Origin: Bordetella parapertussis
GTDB taxonomy: Bacteria; Pseudomonadota; Gammaproteobacteria; Burkholderiales; Burkholderiaceae_B
Direction of reading: 5' to 3'
Assembly: GCA_945882005.1 (NCBI GenBank)
Contig: CAMCWG010000024.1
Coordinates: forward strand, 1-18,614
DNA length: 18,614 nucleotides
The notes under the pieces are model-generated. The model searched no databases. It was not told the origin of the DNA and saw only the letters and a program-made list of their open reading frames with translations. The translations under genes were made by a program, and so were the position numbers. Below are positions 1-8,315 of the stretch, in pieces; the first letter of the stretch is position 1; every line of letters starts with the position of its first letter.

Positions 1-852
1 GGCGCGCGCTTTGTCTTTAATCAGCGTGTCTTCGATACGATGTGCTCAGACTTAGGGTCTGTGCCACTATCGCGTGCTGCGGCGGCGTCTTCGGCTGTGC
101 CAGTAGTTTTGTCTCCTGTGACGTTTAATAATTACGGAGGCAGTTGTGGTTGGATGCCTCCTGTCTGGATGAAACCCTTTCTAGACAATAGCAACGTCAA
201 ACGCCCTGCAGCACGGGCCACGCGATCGATTCAAGCCGAAAATAGTTTAGGGGACAGCCGCAATAAGCCTTATCTGCACCTTGTAGACGGTGGTGTGTCA
301 GATAACGTAGGTATGCGCGGTGTTCTAGACTCACTTGAGCTGATGGAAGCCTTGTACGACAAGGGTACGTCGACGTCTTTGGATAAGGTGCGTCGCGTCA
401 TCGTGCTTATTGTGAATTCGCTGTCTGAACCCAAGACAGATTGGGACGAGCGTGAGCGCCCACCAGATAGCCTCACCGTCCTGCTCAAAGCGGCTGGAAC
501 GCCGATCGACCATTATTCTTATGAGGCGGTTGAATTATTAAAGGATACGTCGGCGCGCTGGGATGCGTTACGCAAAATTCGTGACTCGGCTGCAATGAAA
601 GCGAATAAAGATCCAGCGGTTGCGGCCTTGATGAAAGTGCCGGACGCTGAAATCTACACGATTGATGTGTCGTTTAAGCAGATCAAGAATGACGAAGAGC
701 GTTTTTACTTGAATCAACAGCCGACGTCATTTGTATTGCCAGATGAGGCAGTCGACCGTTTACGTGCATCCGCTGGAAAAATCATCCTAGCTTCGCCAGA
801 GTTCCAGCGTCTGATTCAGGATGTAGGCGGGAAAGTAACGGTCGGAAAGTAA
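1..852 (+). CDS. Patatin-like phospholipase, C-terminal part (5' end outside window)
   Basis: The reading frame is open from base 1, so the true start lies upstream and 283 residues are visible. Patatin-family lipid acyl hydrolases use a Ser-Asp dyad. The nucleophile elbow (GxSxG) must lie in the missing N-terminal part. The Asp partner is visible in a VDGGVSDN motif, with its codon at 286-288. Upstream of it is a segment with the family pattern SDLGSVPLSRAAAASSAVP, followed by a short loop with Pro/Val/Phe. The C-terminal 150 residues are mixed helix and strand with no recognisable extra domain or membrane anchor. The Met codon at 40 is internal to the conserved region and is not the start. 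The gene has no obvious link to the catabolic operons downstream. Family assignment is good; the substrate (phospholipid or other acyl ester) cannot be told. Confidence 0.82.
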   Translation, partial: GARFVFNQRVFDTMCSDLGSVPLSRAAAASSAVPVVLSPVTFNNYGGSCGWMPPVWMKPFLDNSNVKRPAARATRSIQAENSLGDSRNKPYLHLVDGGVSDNVGMRGVLDSLELMEALYDKGTSTSLDKVRRVIVLIVNSLSEPKTDWDERERPPDSLTVLLKAAGTPIDHYSYEAVELLKDTSARWDALRKIRDSAAMKANKDPAVAALMKVPDAEIYTIDVSFKQIKNDEERFYLNQQPTSFVLPDEAVDRLRASAGKIILASPEFQRLIQDVGGKVTVGK

Positions 853-869
853 CTGAGGTAATGCCTCGG

Positions 870-1163
870 CTACCGATGCAGCAACTCTCTCAGCTTGCCA
901 TCCTCCATCAAACTGCAAGGTGCAGTGACGACTTCGCTATCAAGTTTGGTACCAGCCTCACTCTTGATTTCGTTGATTGCAAATTCCAAGCCAAGGGCAG
1001 GACGGTAGGGGCGATACGTCCCCATCGCTTCCAACATATCAGCGACAGCTAGCACGCGTGCCTCAGGTAAGATTTCACCTGCTTCGAGTTGTCGAGGATA
1101 GGCTGTGGGGATACCTGACGAGTTCACTGTCCTTGCATGCACGCAGAGTAAACTCTTTATCAA
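870..1163 (-). pseudogene. Remnant of an HD-GYP domain (cyclic-di-GMP phosphodiesterase) gene
   Basis: The minus-strand translation contains LPEARVLAVADMLEAM, then YRPYRPALGL and a DSEVV segment. This is the C-terminal third of HD-GYP domains, whose family pattern is roughly EARILAVADVxEAM..RPYRPALG. The stretch before it (NSSGIPTAYPRQLEAGEI) looks like a damaged version of the GSGYP..L.GEEI loop. The HD metal-binding motif, the HHER segment and all the N-terminal regions are absent. Upstream on this strand the sequence turns AT-rich and non-coding by about 1165-1262. The fragment is therefore a decayed or truncated leftover lying antisense between the phospholipase and the sulfatase, and is unlikely to encode a working enzyme. 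A short expressed protein cannot be excluded. Confidence 0.7.
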
Positions 1164-1286
1164 TATGTATCGTTATTTTGAAAATAAAAAAAACTTAGTT
1201 TAAGGTTCGTTGAGTATAGGTTAAATTGCGCGATACAGGTTAGATATTCGCCAAACTAAATTTTGAAATTAAGGGACGCAAGAGTG
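1164..1286 (+). promoter_or_regulatory. AT-rich leader upstream of the sulfatase gene
   Basis: This stretch is clearly richer in A and T than its surroundings and carries no convincing gene. It must hold the promoter of the sulfatase if that gene is transcribed alone, but no strong -35/-10 pair stands out; TTGAGT at 1210 followed by GATACA at 1232 is a weak candidate. An AAGGGA element at 1271-1276 fits a Shine-Dalgarno sequence for the ATG at 1287. Confidence 0.35.
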
Positions 1287-2837
1287 ATGCGTAAAACATT
1301 TAAAAAGTCTTCTCTCGTTGCTGCGATGCTCGCCACGGGTTTGATCTCCACGGCTACCATCGCAGCCGGCCCGCCAAACATCGTCGTGATTTGGGGCGAT
1401 GACATTGGTCAGAGCAATATTTCGGCTTATTCCAATGGCCTAGTGGGTTACCGAACCCCCAATATCGACAGCATCGCACGAGAGGGTATGCTGTTTACCG
1501 ATTATTACGCTGAGCAAAGCTCGACAGCTGGGCGTTCCTCTTTCATTACTGGCCAGGCAGTCGTGCGTACGGGCTTGTCTAAAGTCGGTTTGCCTGGTGC
1601 GAAGCTTGGTTTACAAGCAGAAGATGTGACTCTTGCTGAGTTGCTTAAAGCGCGTGGCTACGTGACCGGACAATTCGGTAAAAACCACCTCGGCGATCGC
1701 GATGAGCATTTGCCTTGCAATCATGGCTTCGATGAGTTTTTCGGTAATCTCTATCATCTAAACGCAGAAGAAGAGCCAGAGCACCGCGACTATCCAACGG
1801 ACCCAGAGTTTAAAAAGAAGTATGGTCCGCGCGGCGTATTGAAATGCAAAGCTGGTGGTGCGATTGAAAACACCGGTCCGCTGACAAAGAAGCGGATGCA
1901 ATCGATCGATGATGAGATCGTGGCAGGCGCGAATGATTTTCTTGAGCGCGGAGCAAAAAGCGGTAAGCCCATCTTTACGTGGATCAACACCACGGGCATG
2001 CACTTCCGCACCCACATCGATCCAAAAATTGCAGGGCAGGCGGGCAAGTGGCTGGGCGAATACGCAGATGCGATGGTTGAGCATGACAAGCGTGTCGGTC
2101 GCGTATTGCAAAAGATTAAAGATCTCGGTCTGGCCGAGAACACCATTGTTATTTACTCAACCGATAATGGCGTGCACATGAACTCATGGCCAGACGCGGG
2201 CATGACACCTTTCCGTGCTGAGAAGAACACAAACTGGGAAGGTGCATATCGCGTCCCCGCCATGATCAAGTGGCCAGGCAAGATTCAGCCAGGCTCGGTT
2301 TCGAACGGTATCGTTTCGGGCTTGGATTGGCTGCCTACTTTGGTGGCCGCAGCAGGCGATGATCAAATCAAAGAGAAGTTGAAAAAGGGCACAAAAATCG
2401 GTGCCAAAGACTATAAGGTGCACCTTGATGGCTACAACCAGTTGCCATACCTGACGGGAAAGTCGGGCAAGAGTGCGCGTAATGAGTTCTTTTACTTCAA
2501 CGATGATGGTCAACTCGTAGCCTTGCGTTACGACAACTGGAAGGTTGTCTTCTCCGAGCAAGAAGCCAAAGGAACGATGCGTTTGTGGGCACAGCCTTTC
2601 ACACCGCTGCGCGTTCCCAAGCTCTTTAACTTGCGCTTGGATCCGTACGAACGTGCTGATCAAACATCCAATACTTATTATGATTGGTTGATCGACCACG
2701 CATTCTTATTTGTTCCAGCTCAAGAGATGGTGGCGCAGTTTTACTCGACCTTCAAAGAGTTTCCACCGCGTCAAAAGGCTGCAAGCTTCTCGATCGATCA
2801 GATCATGCAGCAACTTGAGAAGCCAGCAAGTAATTAA
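1287..2837 (+). CDS. Exported serine-type sulfatase (arylsulfatase family)
   Basis: The product hydrolyses sulfate esters and is probably periplasmic. The 516-residue protein starts with a typical signal peptide (basic MRKTFKK, hydrophobic stretch, small residues to about residue 27). Sulfatase (alkaline phosphatase superfamily) marks are all present: metal-binding Asp38-Asp39 in IWGDD, the catalytic signature S-T-A-G-R beginning at Ser79, GKNHLGD with Lys132 and His134, His239 in TTGMH, and Asp293-Asn294 in YSTDNG. Position 79 is the residue matured to formylglycine; here it is Ser, not Cys, so maturation would need a radical-SAM anSME-type enzyme. No such gene is in the window. I chose ATG 1287 because AAGGGA lies about 10 bases upstream and the signal peptide begins there; a TTG at 1263 would add eight residues before it. 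The 3' end lies only six bases from the convergent MlrC-like gene. The sulfate-ester substrate is unknown. Confidence 0.88.
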   Translation: MRKTFKKSSLVAAMLATGLISTATIAAGPPNIVVIWGDDIGQSNISAYSNGLVGYRTPNIDSIAREGMLFTDYYAEQSSTAGRSSFITGQAVVRTGLSKVGLPGAKLGLQAEDVTLAELLKARGYVTGQFGKNHLGDRDEHLPCNHGFDEFFGNLYHLNAEEEPEHRDYPTDPEFKKKYGPRGVLKCKAGGAIENTGPLTKKRMQSIDDEIVAGANDFLERGAKSGKPIFTWINTTGMHFRTHIDPKIAGQAGKWLGEYADAMVEHDKRVGRVLQKIKDLGLAENTIVIYSTDNGVHMNSWPDAGMTPFRAEKNTNWEGAYRVPAMIKWPGKIQPGSVSNGIVSGLDWLPTLVAAAGDDQIKEKLKKGTKIGAKDYKVHLDGYNQLPYLTGKSGKSARNEFFYFNDDGQLVALRYDNWKVVFSEQEAKGTMRLWAQPFTPLRVPKLFNLRLDPYERADQTSNTYYDWLIDHAFLFVPAQEMVAQFYSTFKEFPPRQKAASFSIDQIMQQLEKPASN

Positions 2838-2843
2838 AAGCGT

Positions 2844-4331
2844 TTACTTCCAGGTCGTCTGGGAGTCAAACGGATAAACCGGGCGGTCTAACTTCTTGTA
2901 CGGGAAGCGAGAGTAATCCGCACCGGTGACGCCGCCGCCATCGCACTCGACGAGTGCTTTGGCGATCGGTACGAAAACGGGTCGGCAATACATGCGCGAC
3001 TTCAACAGAATAAAGCGGTGTTTTGGTGCATCGATCCCGATGTGACTGAAGATCCCCAGATCCCAATGCTCTTGCGGTGTTTCCGTGACCATCACTTTTG
3101 CTTGTGGTGTGTCTAGACAAACCGTCCGGCCCATGTAAATCCGTTGACCTGTATAGGTTGGGCCTGAGACCACATATTGCCCATCAGTGATCTTTGACAC
3201 CACACCAGTCAGTAAGCGCGGTGGATTCGTGATGCCGAGTTGGGTGAGTGGCACTTTGTCGCCGATGGGTAAGGTCACTGTGGCGCCTAAGCCTGCAGCG
3301 ATCAGTTGCGCGACCGCCTCGGGGTCACAAATTGGCCCCACAACGATATCCTCTAAGCCTTGCTTCAGCGCCTCGTGCAGCACGTTCATGTCGTCACAGG
3401 TACCACCCGACATACAGTTATCACCGTGGTCTAACAGTAAGACGGGGCCGGTGCCGGGTGCCGCTGCGAGATCCTTGGCGCGAGCGATGGAATCCGCAAG
3501 TGGCTCGTTTTTGTAAATGAAGCCTTCGCGATTCGTCCAGATGTAATCGGCGATTTCCTGTGCAGCGGCTTCGGCGGCCGCTTGATCATTATTGCTGACT
3601 ACGACAACACTGATGCAAGGTGCCGCAATATCGGCCAAGGCAAAGCCTGCTAACACCGAGGCACCCAAAAAACCTTTGGCCTCAGCCGCACGGGCGAGTT
3701 TTACCGCTTCGTGCATAGGACCGATATCTGTGCGACTACAGAGCGTATTCAAAATCAGTGGCAGACGACGCCAAGCAATTGTTGGTTTGATGCGCTGATT
3801 AATCATGTCTACTAACAGGCGCCCCGCATGTTCACCGGTTTCGTACATGTCAACGTGCGGATAGGTTTTAAAGCTGATGACAATATCGCTGTTGTTGATG
3901 ATTTTGTCGGTCATCTTGCCGTGCAGATCGAGTGCGACAGCGATGGGTGCATTCGGTAGCGCCTTACGCACACGCTCAAGTAAATCGCCTTCACCATCAT
4001 CAGAGTTCTCAGCGACCATCGCGCCGTGGAGGTCTAGCGCGACAGCATCACAGCCTTTGGCTGCTGCAACGATCGTGTCACATAAATGGGTATAGGCTTT
4101 AGCGCAAACAGACCCGCTGGGGTTTGCTGTGGCCGTACAGGCAACAACAACTTCGTGGCCTGCTGCTTCAAGGACGTCAATAAAGGCGGCAATCCCGGTG
4201 CGCGTGCCTTTTGATGCTACGTACGCTTCTGTGCCGTACAACGGGCCGTTGTCACCGAAAGACTTCAAGGGGGTTGCAATAGGCGAGAACGTATTGGTCT
4301 CGTGGTTCATACGGGCAACAAGGATTTTCAT
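2844..4331 (-). CDS. M81 family metallopeptidase-like protein (MlrC homologue)
   Basis: The 495-residue protein matches the M81/MlrC family throughout. It has the N-terminal HETNTFSP motif (His10), ALDLHGAMV in the first domain, a second Asp/His motif LLLDHGDNCMSGGT, and the MlrC C-terminal region ending near GGVTGADYSRFPY. MlrC from sphingomonads cleaves linearised microcystin products and is thought to be zinc-dependent; most relatives have unknown substrates. There is no signal peptide, so it should be cytoplasmic. It is the last gene of the hydantoinase/ABC operon, 15 bases after a permease gene, with no strong Shine-Dalgarno. From this context I infer action on a small imported amide or peptide-like compound, not on microcystin. 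The gene ends six bases from the convergent sulfatase gene and no terminator hairpin is visible. Confidence 0.88.
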   Translation of the reverse strand: MKILVARMNHETNTFSPIATPLKSFGDNGPLYGTEAYVASKGTRTGIAAFIDVLEAAGHEVVVACTATANPSGSVCAKAYTHLCDTIVAAAKGCDAVALDLHGAMVAENSDDGEGDLLERVRKALPNAPIAVALDLHGKMTDKIINNSDIVISFKTYPHVDMYETGEHAGRLLVDMINQRIKPTIAWRRLPLILNTLCSRTDIGPMHEAVKLARAAEAKGFLGASVLAGFALADIAAPCISVVVVSNNDQAAAEAAAQEIADYIWTNREGFIYKNEPLADSIARAKDLAAAPGTGPVLLLDHGDNCMSGGTCDDMNVLHEALKQGLEDIVVGPICDPEAVAQLIAAGLGATVTLPIGDKVPLTQLGITNPPRLLTGVVSKITDGQYVVSGPTYTGQRIYMGRTVCLDTPQAKVMVTETPQEHWDLGIFSHIGIDAPKHRFILLKSRMYCRPVFVPIAKALVECDGGGVTGADYSRFPYKKLDRPVYPFDSQTTWK

Positions 4332-4346
4332 GATTTGTATTTTTAG

Positions 4347-5024
4347 TTAATGACCGCCGCCCATCTTCTTGTGCTCGAAACGGCTGAGTAAGCGCACGAG
4401 TGGCCAGAGCAAGACGAGGTAGAAGATTGCTGCCAATACGATTGGCGAGGGGTTGTAGACCAGTGATTGTGCGTCCCGCGCGACCCGTAACAGTTCGGGC
4501 ATTGCGACCGCGCTGGCAAGCGTGGTGAGTTTGATGACTTCAATGGTGTTGCTGATCAAGTCAGGCATGACGTTACGCGTTGCCTGAGGAATTTGAATAT
4601 AGAGCAGGGTTTGCGTGGCTGATAACCCGGTCGAGCGTGCAGCTTCAACTTGACCATTTGGAACGCTTTCTAAACCAGCACGAAAGATTTCGCCGTAATA
4701 AGACGAGTTGTTCAGCATGAAGCCGATGACAACGGCTAGCAGCTTGGGGAGTTCCCAACCAAAAAATGGTGTGCCGTAGTAAATGAAAATTAGTAAGACG
4801 AGTGGCGGTAGTGCACGAAAGACATCGATGTAGATCGCAAGGATCCCACGCGCCCAACGGTTTTTGAGAGTGATGGACAGCACACCGACCAATAACCCTG
4901 AAGCCAGTCCAAACGGAATAACAAGTGCGGAGAGCAAGAGCGTATTAAGCAACCCTTGCAACAGAAATGGCGCGACCTGGATATAGATCGGGATATTGAA
5001 GAAATTATTAAGTATCTCGTCCAT
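4347..5024 (-). CDS. Polar amino acid ABC transporter permease (second of pair)
   Basis: This is an inner-membrane subunit of a polar amino acid (HAAT/PAAT) importer. The 225-residue protein has several hydrophobic spans. It carries the ATPase-docking EAA loop, seen here as GQVEAARSTGLSATQTLLYI followed by PQA, and a FRALPPLVLLIFIYYG segment typical of the HisM/GlnP family. I set the start at ATG 5024, which follows a GAGAG element and lies eight bases after the upstream permease stop. The longer frame to 5105 would overlap that gene by more than 70 bases and add a non-homologous N-terminus. At this start the protein has the same length as its partner permease (225 residues), which suggests a heterodimeric channel. 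Confidence 0.92.
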   Translation of the reverse strand: MDEILNNFFNIPIYIQVAPFLLQGLLNTLLLSALVIPFGLASGLLVGVLSITLKNRWARGILAIYIDVFRALPPLVLLIFIYYGTPFFGWELPKLLAVVIGFMLNNSSYYGEIFRAGLESVPNGQVEAARSTGLSATQTLLYIQIPQATRNVMPDLISNTIEVIKLTTLASAVAMPELLRVARDAQSLVYNPSPIVLAAIFYLVLLWPLVRLLSRFEHKKMGGGH

Positions 5025-5032
5025 GGCGCTCT

Positions 5033-5710
5033 CTATTGCTTCCAACGGAAACGCGTTTCGGTCCAGCGACCAAGCAACACGACAGGGATGAAGATAAAAA
5101 GGCATCCAATCGCACCAAGCATGAGTGGTGTGGCGTTGCCGCTGTTACTCATCGCAGACTGGGAGTTACTCAGCACTTCGCTCAAACCAACGACAGAGCC
5201 AAGTGCCGTGCTCTTTGTGATCGCGATCACGCGATTAGTCAGCGGTGCGACAGTCAGGCGCACAGCCTGAGGTAGCACCACATACAACATACTTTGCAAC
5301 CAGTTCAGGCCAGTGGAGCGTGCAGCCTCAGCTTGGCCTTTGGGAACTGAAACGATACCTGCCCAGCAAATTTCTTCTACAAAGGCTGCCAGCACAAGTG
5401 AAAGGGCAAGCCAGGTGGCAGTAAACGCGGACATGGAAATCTGGATGTACGGGAATGCAAAGAACAACACCATGATGACGACCAGCGGTGGCAAAGACCG
5501 CATGATGTCGGCAAAGCAGATGATGAAAAAATTAATTGGTTTGAGTTGGAGCGCACGCACGACGGCGAGCAACATCCCGACAAACAAGCCTGTCAGCGCA
5601 ACAACGATGCCTAACTCGACAGTGACGACCATGCCTTTCAAGATGTCAGGCAGGTACTCCCAGGCAATCTCAAGGTTAAAGAAAGAGAAAACGAGCGCTT
5701 TTAGATCCAT
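5033..5710 (-). CDS. Polar amino acid ABC transporter permease (first of pair)
   Basis: This 225-residue inner-membrane permease is of the His/Glu/Gln/Arg/opine family. It shows a periplasmic N-terminal segment, a hydrophobic span at about residues 27-50, the MRSLPPLVVIMVLFFAF segment and the EAA loop (GQAEAARSTGLNWLQ followed by LPQA). It is clearly paralogous to the next gene but divergent from it, as expected for a heterodimeric permease. It lies between the ATPase gene (19 bases upstream) and the second permease gene (8 bases downstream) and completes a standard binding protein-ATPase-permease-permease set. The substrate is probably an amino acid, N-carbamoyl amino acid or hydantoin, inferred from the operon only. 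Confidence 0.92.
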   Translation of the reverse strand: MDLKALVFSFFNLEIAWEYLPDILKGMVVTVELGIVVALTGLFVGMLLAVVRALQLKPINFFIICFADIMRSLPPLVVIMVLFFAFPYIQISMSAFTATWLALSLVLAAFVEEICWAGIVSVPKGQAEAARSTGLNWLQSMLYVVLPQAVRLTVAPLTNRVIAITKSTALGSVVGLSEVLSNSQSAMSNSGNATPLMLGAIGCLFIFIPVVLLGRWTETRFRWKQ

Positions 5711-5729
5711 TGGCTTGCGTCACCCATCG

Positions 5730-6479
5730 TTATGTCGAGTGATCGCTTAGGCGAGCAAGAAACGCCTGGGTGCGCGCGTGTTGGGGTGCACCGAAGATCT
5801 GTTGCGGTGTACCTTGTTCCACGATGGCGCCCGCATCCATGAACACAACATGGTCTGCGGCAGCACGGGCAAAGCCCATCTCATGGCTCACGACAACCAT
5901 GGTCATGCCATCGTCTTTCAGTTCACGCATGACTTTAAGTACGTCACCGACTAATTCTGGATCGAGTGCGCTTGTTGGCTCATCAAACAAAACAACCTTG
6001 GGGCGGAGTGCTAATGAGCGCGCAATACCCACGCGTTGCTGCTGCCCACCGGAAAGCTGGTCTGGGAAGGATGCCGATTTTTCGAATAACCCGACACGCT
6101 TCAGAGCGTCTAGGCCACGCTCATTTGCTTCGCTCTTTGACAGCTTTTGCACTTTTCGCAAAGCTAGGGTGACGTTGTCGAGTACCGACATATGCCGATA
6201 TAAATTGAAGTGCTGAAACACCATGCCAATGTCTTGGCGGATACGATTGAGATCTGCTTTCGCAGCCGTGATGTCTTCACCATCGACCAGAATCGTGCCA
6301 GCGCTTGGCTCTTCTAGTCGATTGCAGCAGCGCAAGAGCGTGCTTTTGCCAGACCCGGACGGCCCGATCATGAAAACCAGTTGTCCCTTCGTGACGCTCA
6401 AGTCGATGCCCTTGAGCACTTCGTTGTCACCAAAGGATTTGTGTAGACCGGTAATTTTCAGAATCGGGCTTTGCATCAT
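5730..6479 (-). CDS. Polar amino acid ABC transporter ATP-binding protein
   Basis: This cytoplasmic ATPase subunit powers the importer. All nucleotide-binding motifs are intact in the 249 residues: Walker [10 protein letters not shown] (residues 39-47), Q-loop Gln89, signature LSGGQQQR (142-149), Walker B VVLFDEP with catalytic Glu167, D-loop SALD and the switch His199. The N-terminal [14 protein letters not shown] and the [13 protein letters not shown] segment are characteristic of the GlnQ/HisP-type amino acid group. There are two adjacent ATG codons at 6479 and 6476; neither has a strong Shine-Dalgarno, and the first is used here. It sits 16 bases after the binding-protein gene. Confidence 0.95.
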   Translation of the reverse strand: MMQSPILKITGLHKSFGDNEVLKGIDLSVTKGQLVFMIGPSGSGKSTLLRCCNRLEEPSAGTILVDGEDITAAKADLNRIRQDIGMVFQHFNLYRHMSVLDNVTLALRKVQKLSKSEANERGLDALKRVGLFEKSASFPDQLSGGQQQRVGIARSLALRPKVVLFDEPTSALDPELVGDVLKVMRELKDDGMTMVVVSHEMGFARAAADHVVFMDAGAIVEQGTPQQIFGAPQHARTQAFLARLSDHST

Positions 6480-6495
6480 GTCGTCCAGAGTCGTC

Positions 6496-7353
6496 TTAGC
6501 ACTTAAGGTTGACAGGTGTTGGGTCGTAGCCAGGCATGTTTGGTACGCCTTGGCCGGGAGTCAACGCTACTGCTGCAGAGCCAGGTGCTGGAGTGAAGCC
6601 AAACCACTTCTGAGCAAGCTTGGATACTGTGCCGTTTTGCTTCAAGCATTTCAACGCGCTCGAAATGCGATCGCGGCCCTCTTTGTCGTCCAGACGGAAG
6701 GCGAGTGACCAGACTAAGCCTGTAGGCAGTACGTAGGTCATTTTGACAGCAGGATTCTGCTTAGCAGCCCACGCGGCGACGGTGTTGCCGGCCATGTTGG
6801 CATAAGCACGGCCAGATTGAACAGCTTGAATGGCATCTGCATTGGTTGCATAGACATCAAATTTGAAGCCGTACTTGGCGGCGTTGTCACGGGCCCAAGA
6901 CTCGTAGGCAGAACCTTTGTTGACCGAAATGGTTTTGCCCTTGAGGTCATCGAGCGATTTCATGTCGGGTGTCTTTTTGTCCTGTACGAACGCAAAGTCG
7001 GTATTCAGATAGCCTTCCGAGAACAACAGAGCTTTGGCGCGCGCTTCTGTGACGGTTGTAGGTGCCAACACAAAATCGTATTTCTTTGCGTTCAGCCCAG
7101 GAATAAGTGCTGAAAATTCTGTGCCATCAATCGTAATCGTGGTGCCGAGTTGTTTAGCTAACGCGTATCCCAACTCAACGTTAAAGCCGTCAATACCGCC
7201 GCCAAGCTTTGGCATAGCGTGTGGGGCGAAGGTTGCATCAACACCTGTTGCGAGCGGTTTGTTTGCCCAGGCGGCCGATGCACAGGCAGCGCTGAGAGCC
7301 AGCACCAGACCAAAACGTCCGGCACGATTTGACAAAGAAGTAAGGCTAGTCAT
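6496..7353 (-). CDS. ABC transporter substrate-binding protein, SBP_bac_3 family
   Basis: This is the periplasmic ligand receptor of the importer encoded by the next three genes. A signal peptide is clear: basic NRAGR, a hydrophobic core, and a probable cut after AWA near residue 30. The mature part follows family 3 of extracellular solute-binding proteins, with [19 protein letters not shown] near the start and Asp/Glu-rich ligand-loop segments. The protein runs about 30 residues past the usual KWFGF end, into a Gly/Pro-rich tail finishing in Cys. The mature chain has only two cysteines (236 and 285, the last residue), suggesting that a disulfide may pin the tail. Of two adjacent ATGs (7356 and 7353), the second has the better AAGGA spacing. 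The ligand is unknown; operon context favours an amino acid, N-carbamoyl amino acid or hydantoin. Confidence 0.9.
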   Translation of the reverse strand: MTSLTSLSNRAGRFGLVLALSAACASAAWANKPLATGVDATFAPHAMPKLGGGIDGFNVELGYALAKQLGTTITIDGTEFSALIPGLNAKKYDFVLAPTTVTEARAKALLFSEGYLNTDFAFVQDKKTPDMKSLDDLKGKTISVNKGSAYESWARDNAAKYGFKFDVYATNADAIQAVQSGRAYANMAGNTVAAWAAKQNPAVKMTYVLPTGLVWSLAFRLDDKEGRDRISSALKCLKQNGTVSKLAQKWFGFTPAPGSAAVALTPGQGVPNMPGYDPTPVNLKC

Positions 7354-7365
7354 CATCAGTCCTTT

Positions 7366-8313
7366 TTAGAGCAGTGGGGGTTTACCCAAGGCGGCACCTG
7401 GCCCTACACGCTCTGTGATGAGCGTGTAGTGTTCGGGACGTCTGTGGGCGGCGAAATTAAAAATATGTTGTTTAAAGGTATCGCCAAGCGCGAGATCTGC
7501 TTGGCAAAAAATAACTTCGTCATCTTCGCCCTGGGCTTGGGCAACGATCTCACCGGTCGGCGCCACAATCGCAGAGCCTGCAAATAAGTGAAAGCCATCT
7601 TCCTTGCCTGCTTTGCCGGCGGCCGCAACCCAGACGCAGTTTTGATAGGCGGCAGCTTGCAAGGACAGAATGTGATGGAACATTCTTAGGTGAGGGGGCT
7701 CATTCCAATGAATGTTTTGTGACGGGGTGTTGTAGCCGACGGCAACGATCTCTGCATTCTGCAAAGCCAGTACACGCCAGGCTTCTCCCCAGCGGCGATC
7801 GTTACAAAGCAGCATACCGATACGGGAATCCATGGTCTCCCAGACATTGAAGCCTTCGTTACCGATTTCAAAATATTTCTTTTCTAGATGCTGAAAGGGC
7901 GCGTGCGCTTTGTTGTCGCTGTGTCCGGGGAGGTGAATCTTTCTGTAGCGACCAACAATCTCTGCCTGCTGGTTGACCAAGATCGAAGTATTGAAACATT
8001 TGCCCTCAGCCGATACCTCTGCGTAGCCAAGATAAAAGCCAATGTTGAGCTTTTTTGCTGTGTCGAACAGCACTTGTGTTTCTGGTCCTGGCATCGATTT
8101 TTCAAAGTAGCGATCAATCGCTTCTTTTTCTGTCATCCAATACCGCGGGAAAAACGTTGTGAGCGCGAGTTCAGGGAACACAACCATTTTTGCGCCACGA
8201 CCTGCCGCCTCTTTCATCATTTCCAATAATCGCGCGACAGCCTGCTTGCGGGTATCGTTAGGCTGAATCGGGCCGAGCTGAGCGACGGCTAAACCAAAGG
8301 GGCGTTTGCTCAT
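7366..8313 (-). CDS. N-carbamoyl-D-amino acid amidohydrolase (D-carbamoylase), nitrilase superfamily
   Basis: The enzyme hydrolyses N-carbamoyl-D-amino acids to D-amino acids, CO2 and ammonia, the second step after hydantoin opening. The 315-residue protein has the nitrilase-superfamily triad at Glu48 (VVFPELALTTFFPR), Lys125 (RYRKIHLPGH) and Cys170 (LLCNDRRWGEAWRV). From memory these blocks, the PFQHLEKKYFE segment and the IFNFAAHRRPEHY end closely resemble the Agrobacterium D-carbamoylase, and the length agrees with that enzyme. There is no signal peptide, so it is cytoplasmic. A GGAGAA Shine-Dalgarno precedes the ATG. The gene starts two bases after the hydantoinase stop, so the two are almost certainly translationally coupled. 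A beta-ureidopropionase or other carbamoylase role is possible, but the D-carbamoylase match is much better. Confidence 0.9.
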   Translation of the reverse strand: MSKRPFGLAVAQLGPIQPNDTRKQAVARLLEMMKEAAGRGAKMVVFPELALTTFFPRYWMTEKEAIDRYFEKSMPGPETQVLFDTAKKLNIGFYLGYAEVSAEGKCFNTSILVNQQAEIVGRYRKIHLPGHSDNKAHAPFQHLEKKYFEIGNEGFNVWETMDSRIGMLLCNDRRWGEAWRVLALQNAEIVAVGYNTPSQNIHWNEPPHLRMFHHILSLQAAAYQNCVWVAAAGKAGKEDGFHLFAGSAIVAPTGEIVAQAQGEDDEVIFCQADLALGDTFKQHIFNFAAHRRPEHYTLITERVGPGAALGKPPLL

Positions 8314-8315
8314 GA

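Noticed and set aside
1263..1286. TTG start giving the sulfatase eight extra residues
   Set aside because: The extra residues lie before a normal signal peptide, and AAGGGA is well placed for the ATG at 1287.
2184..2699. 171-residue open frame opposite the sulfatase
   Set aside because: It is antisense to a well-supported gene, has no recognisable motif and no ribosome-binding site.
5025..5105. Longer N-terminus for the second permease
   Set aside because: It would overlap the upstream permease by more than 70 bases and has no family resemblance. ATG 5024 has a Shine-Dalgarno and gives the normal length.
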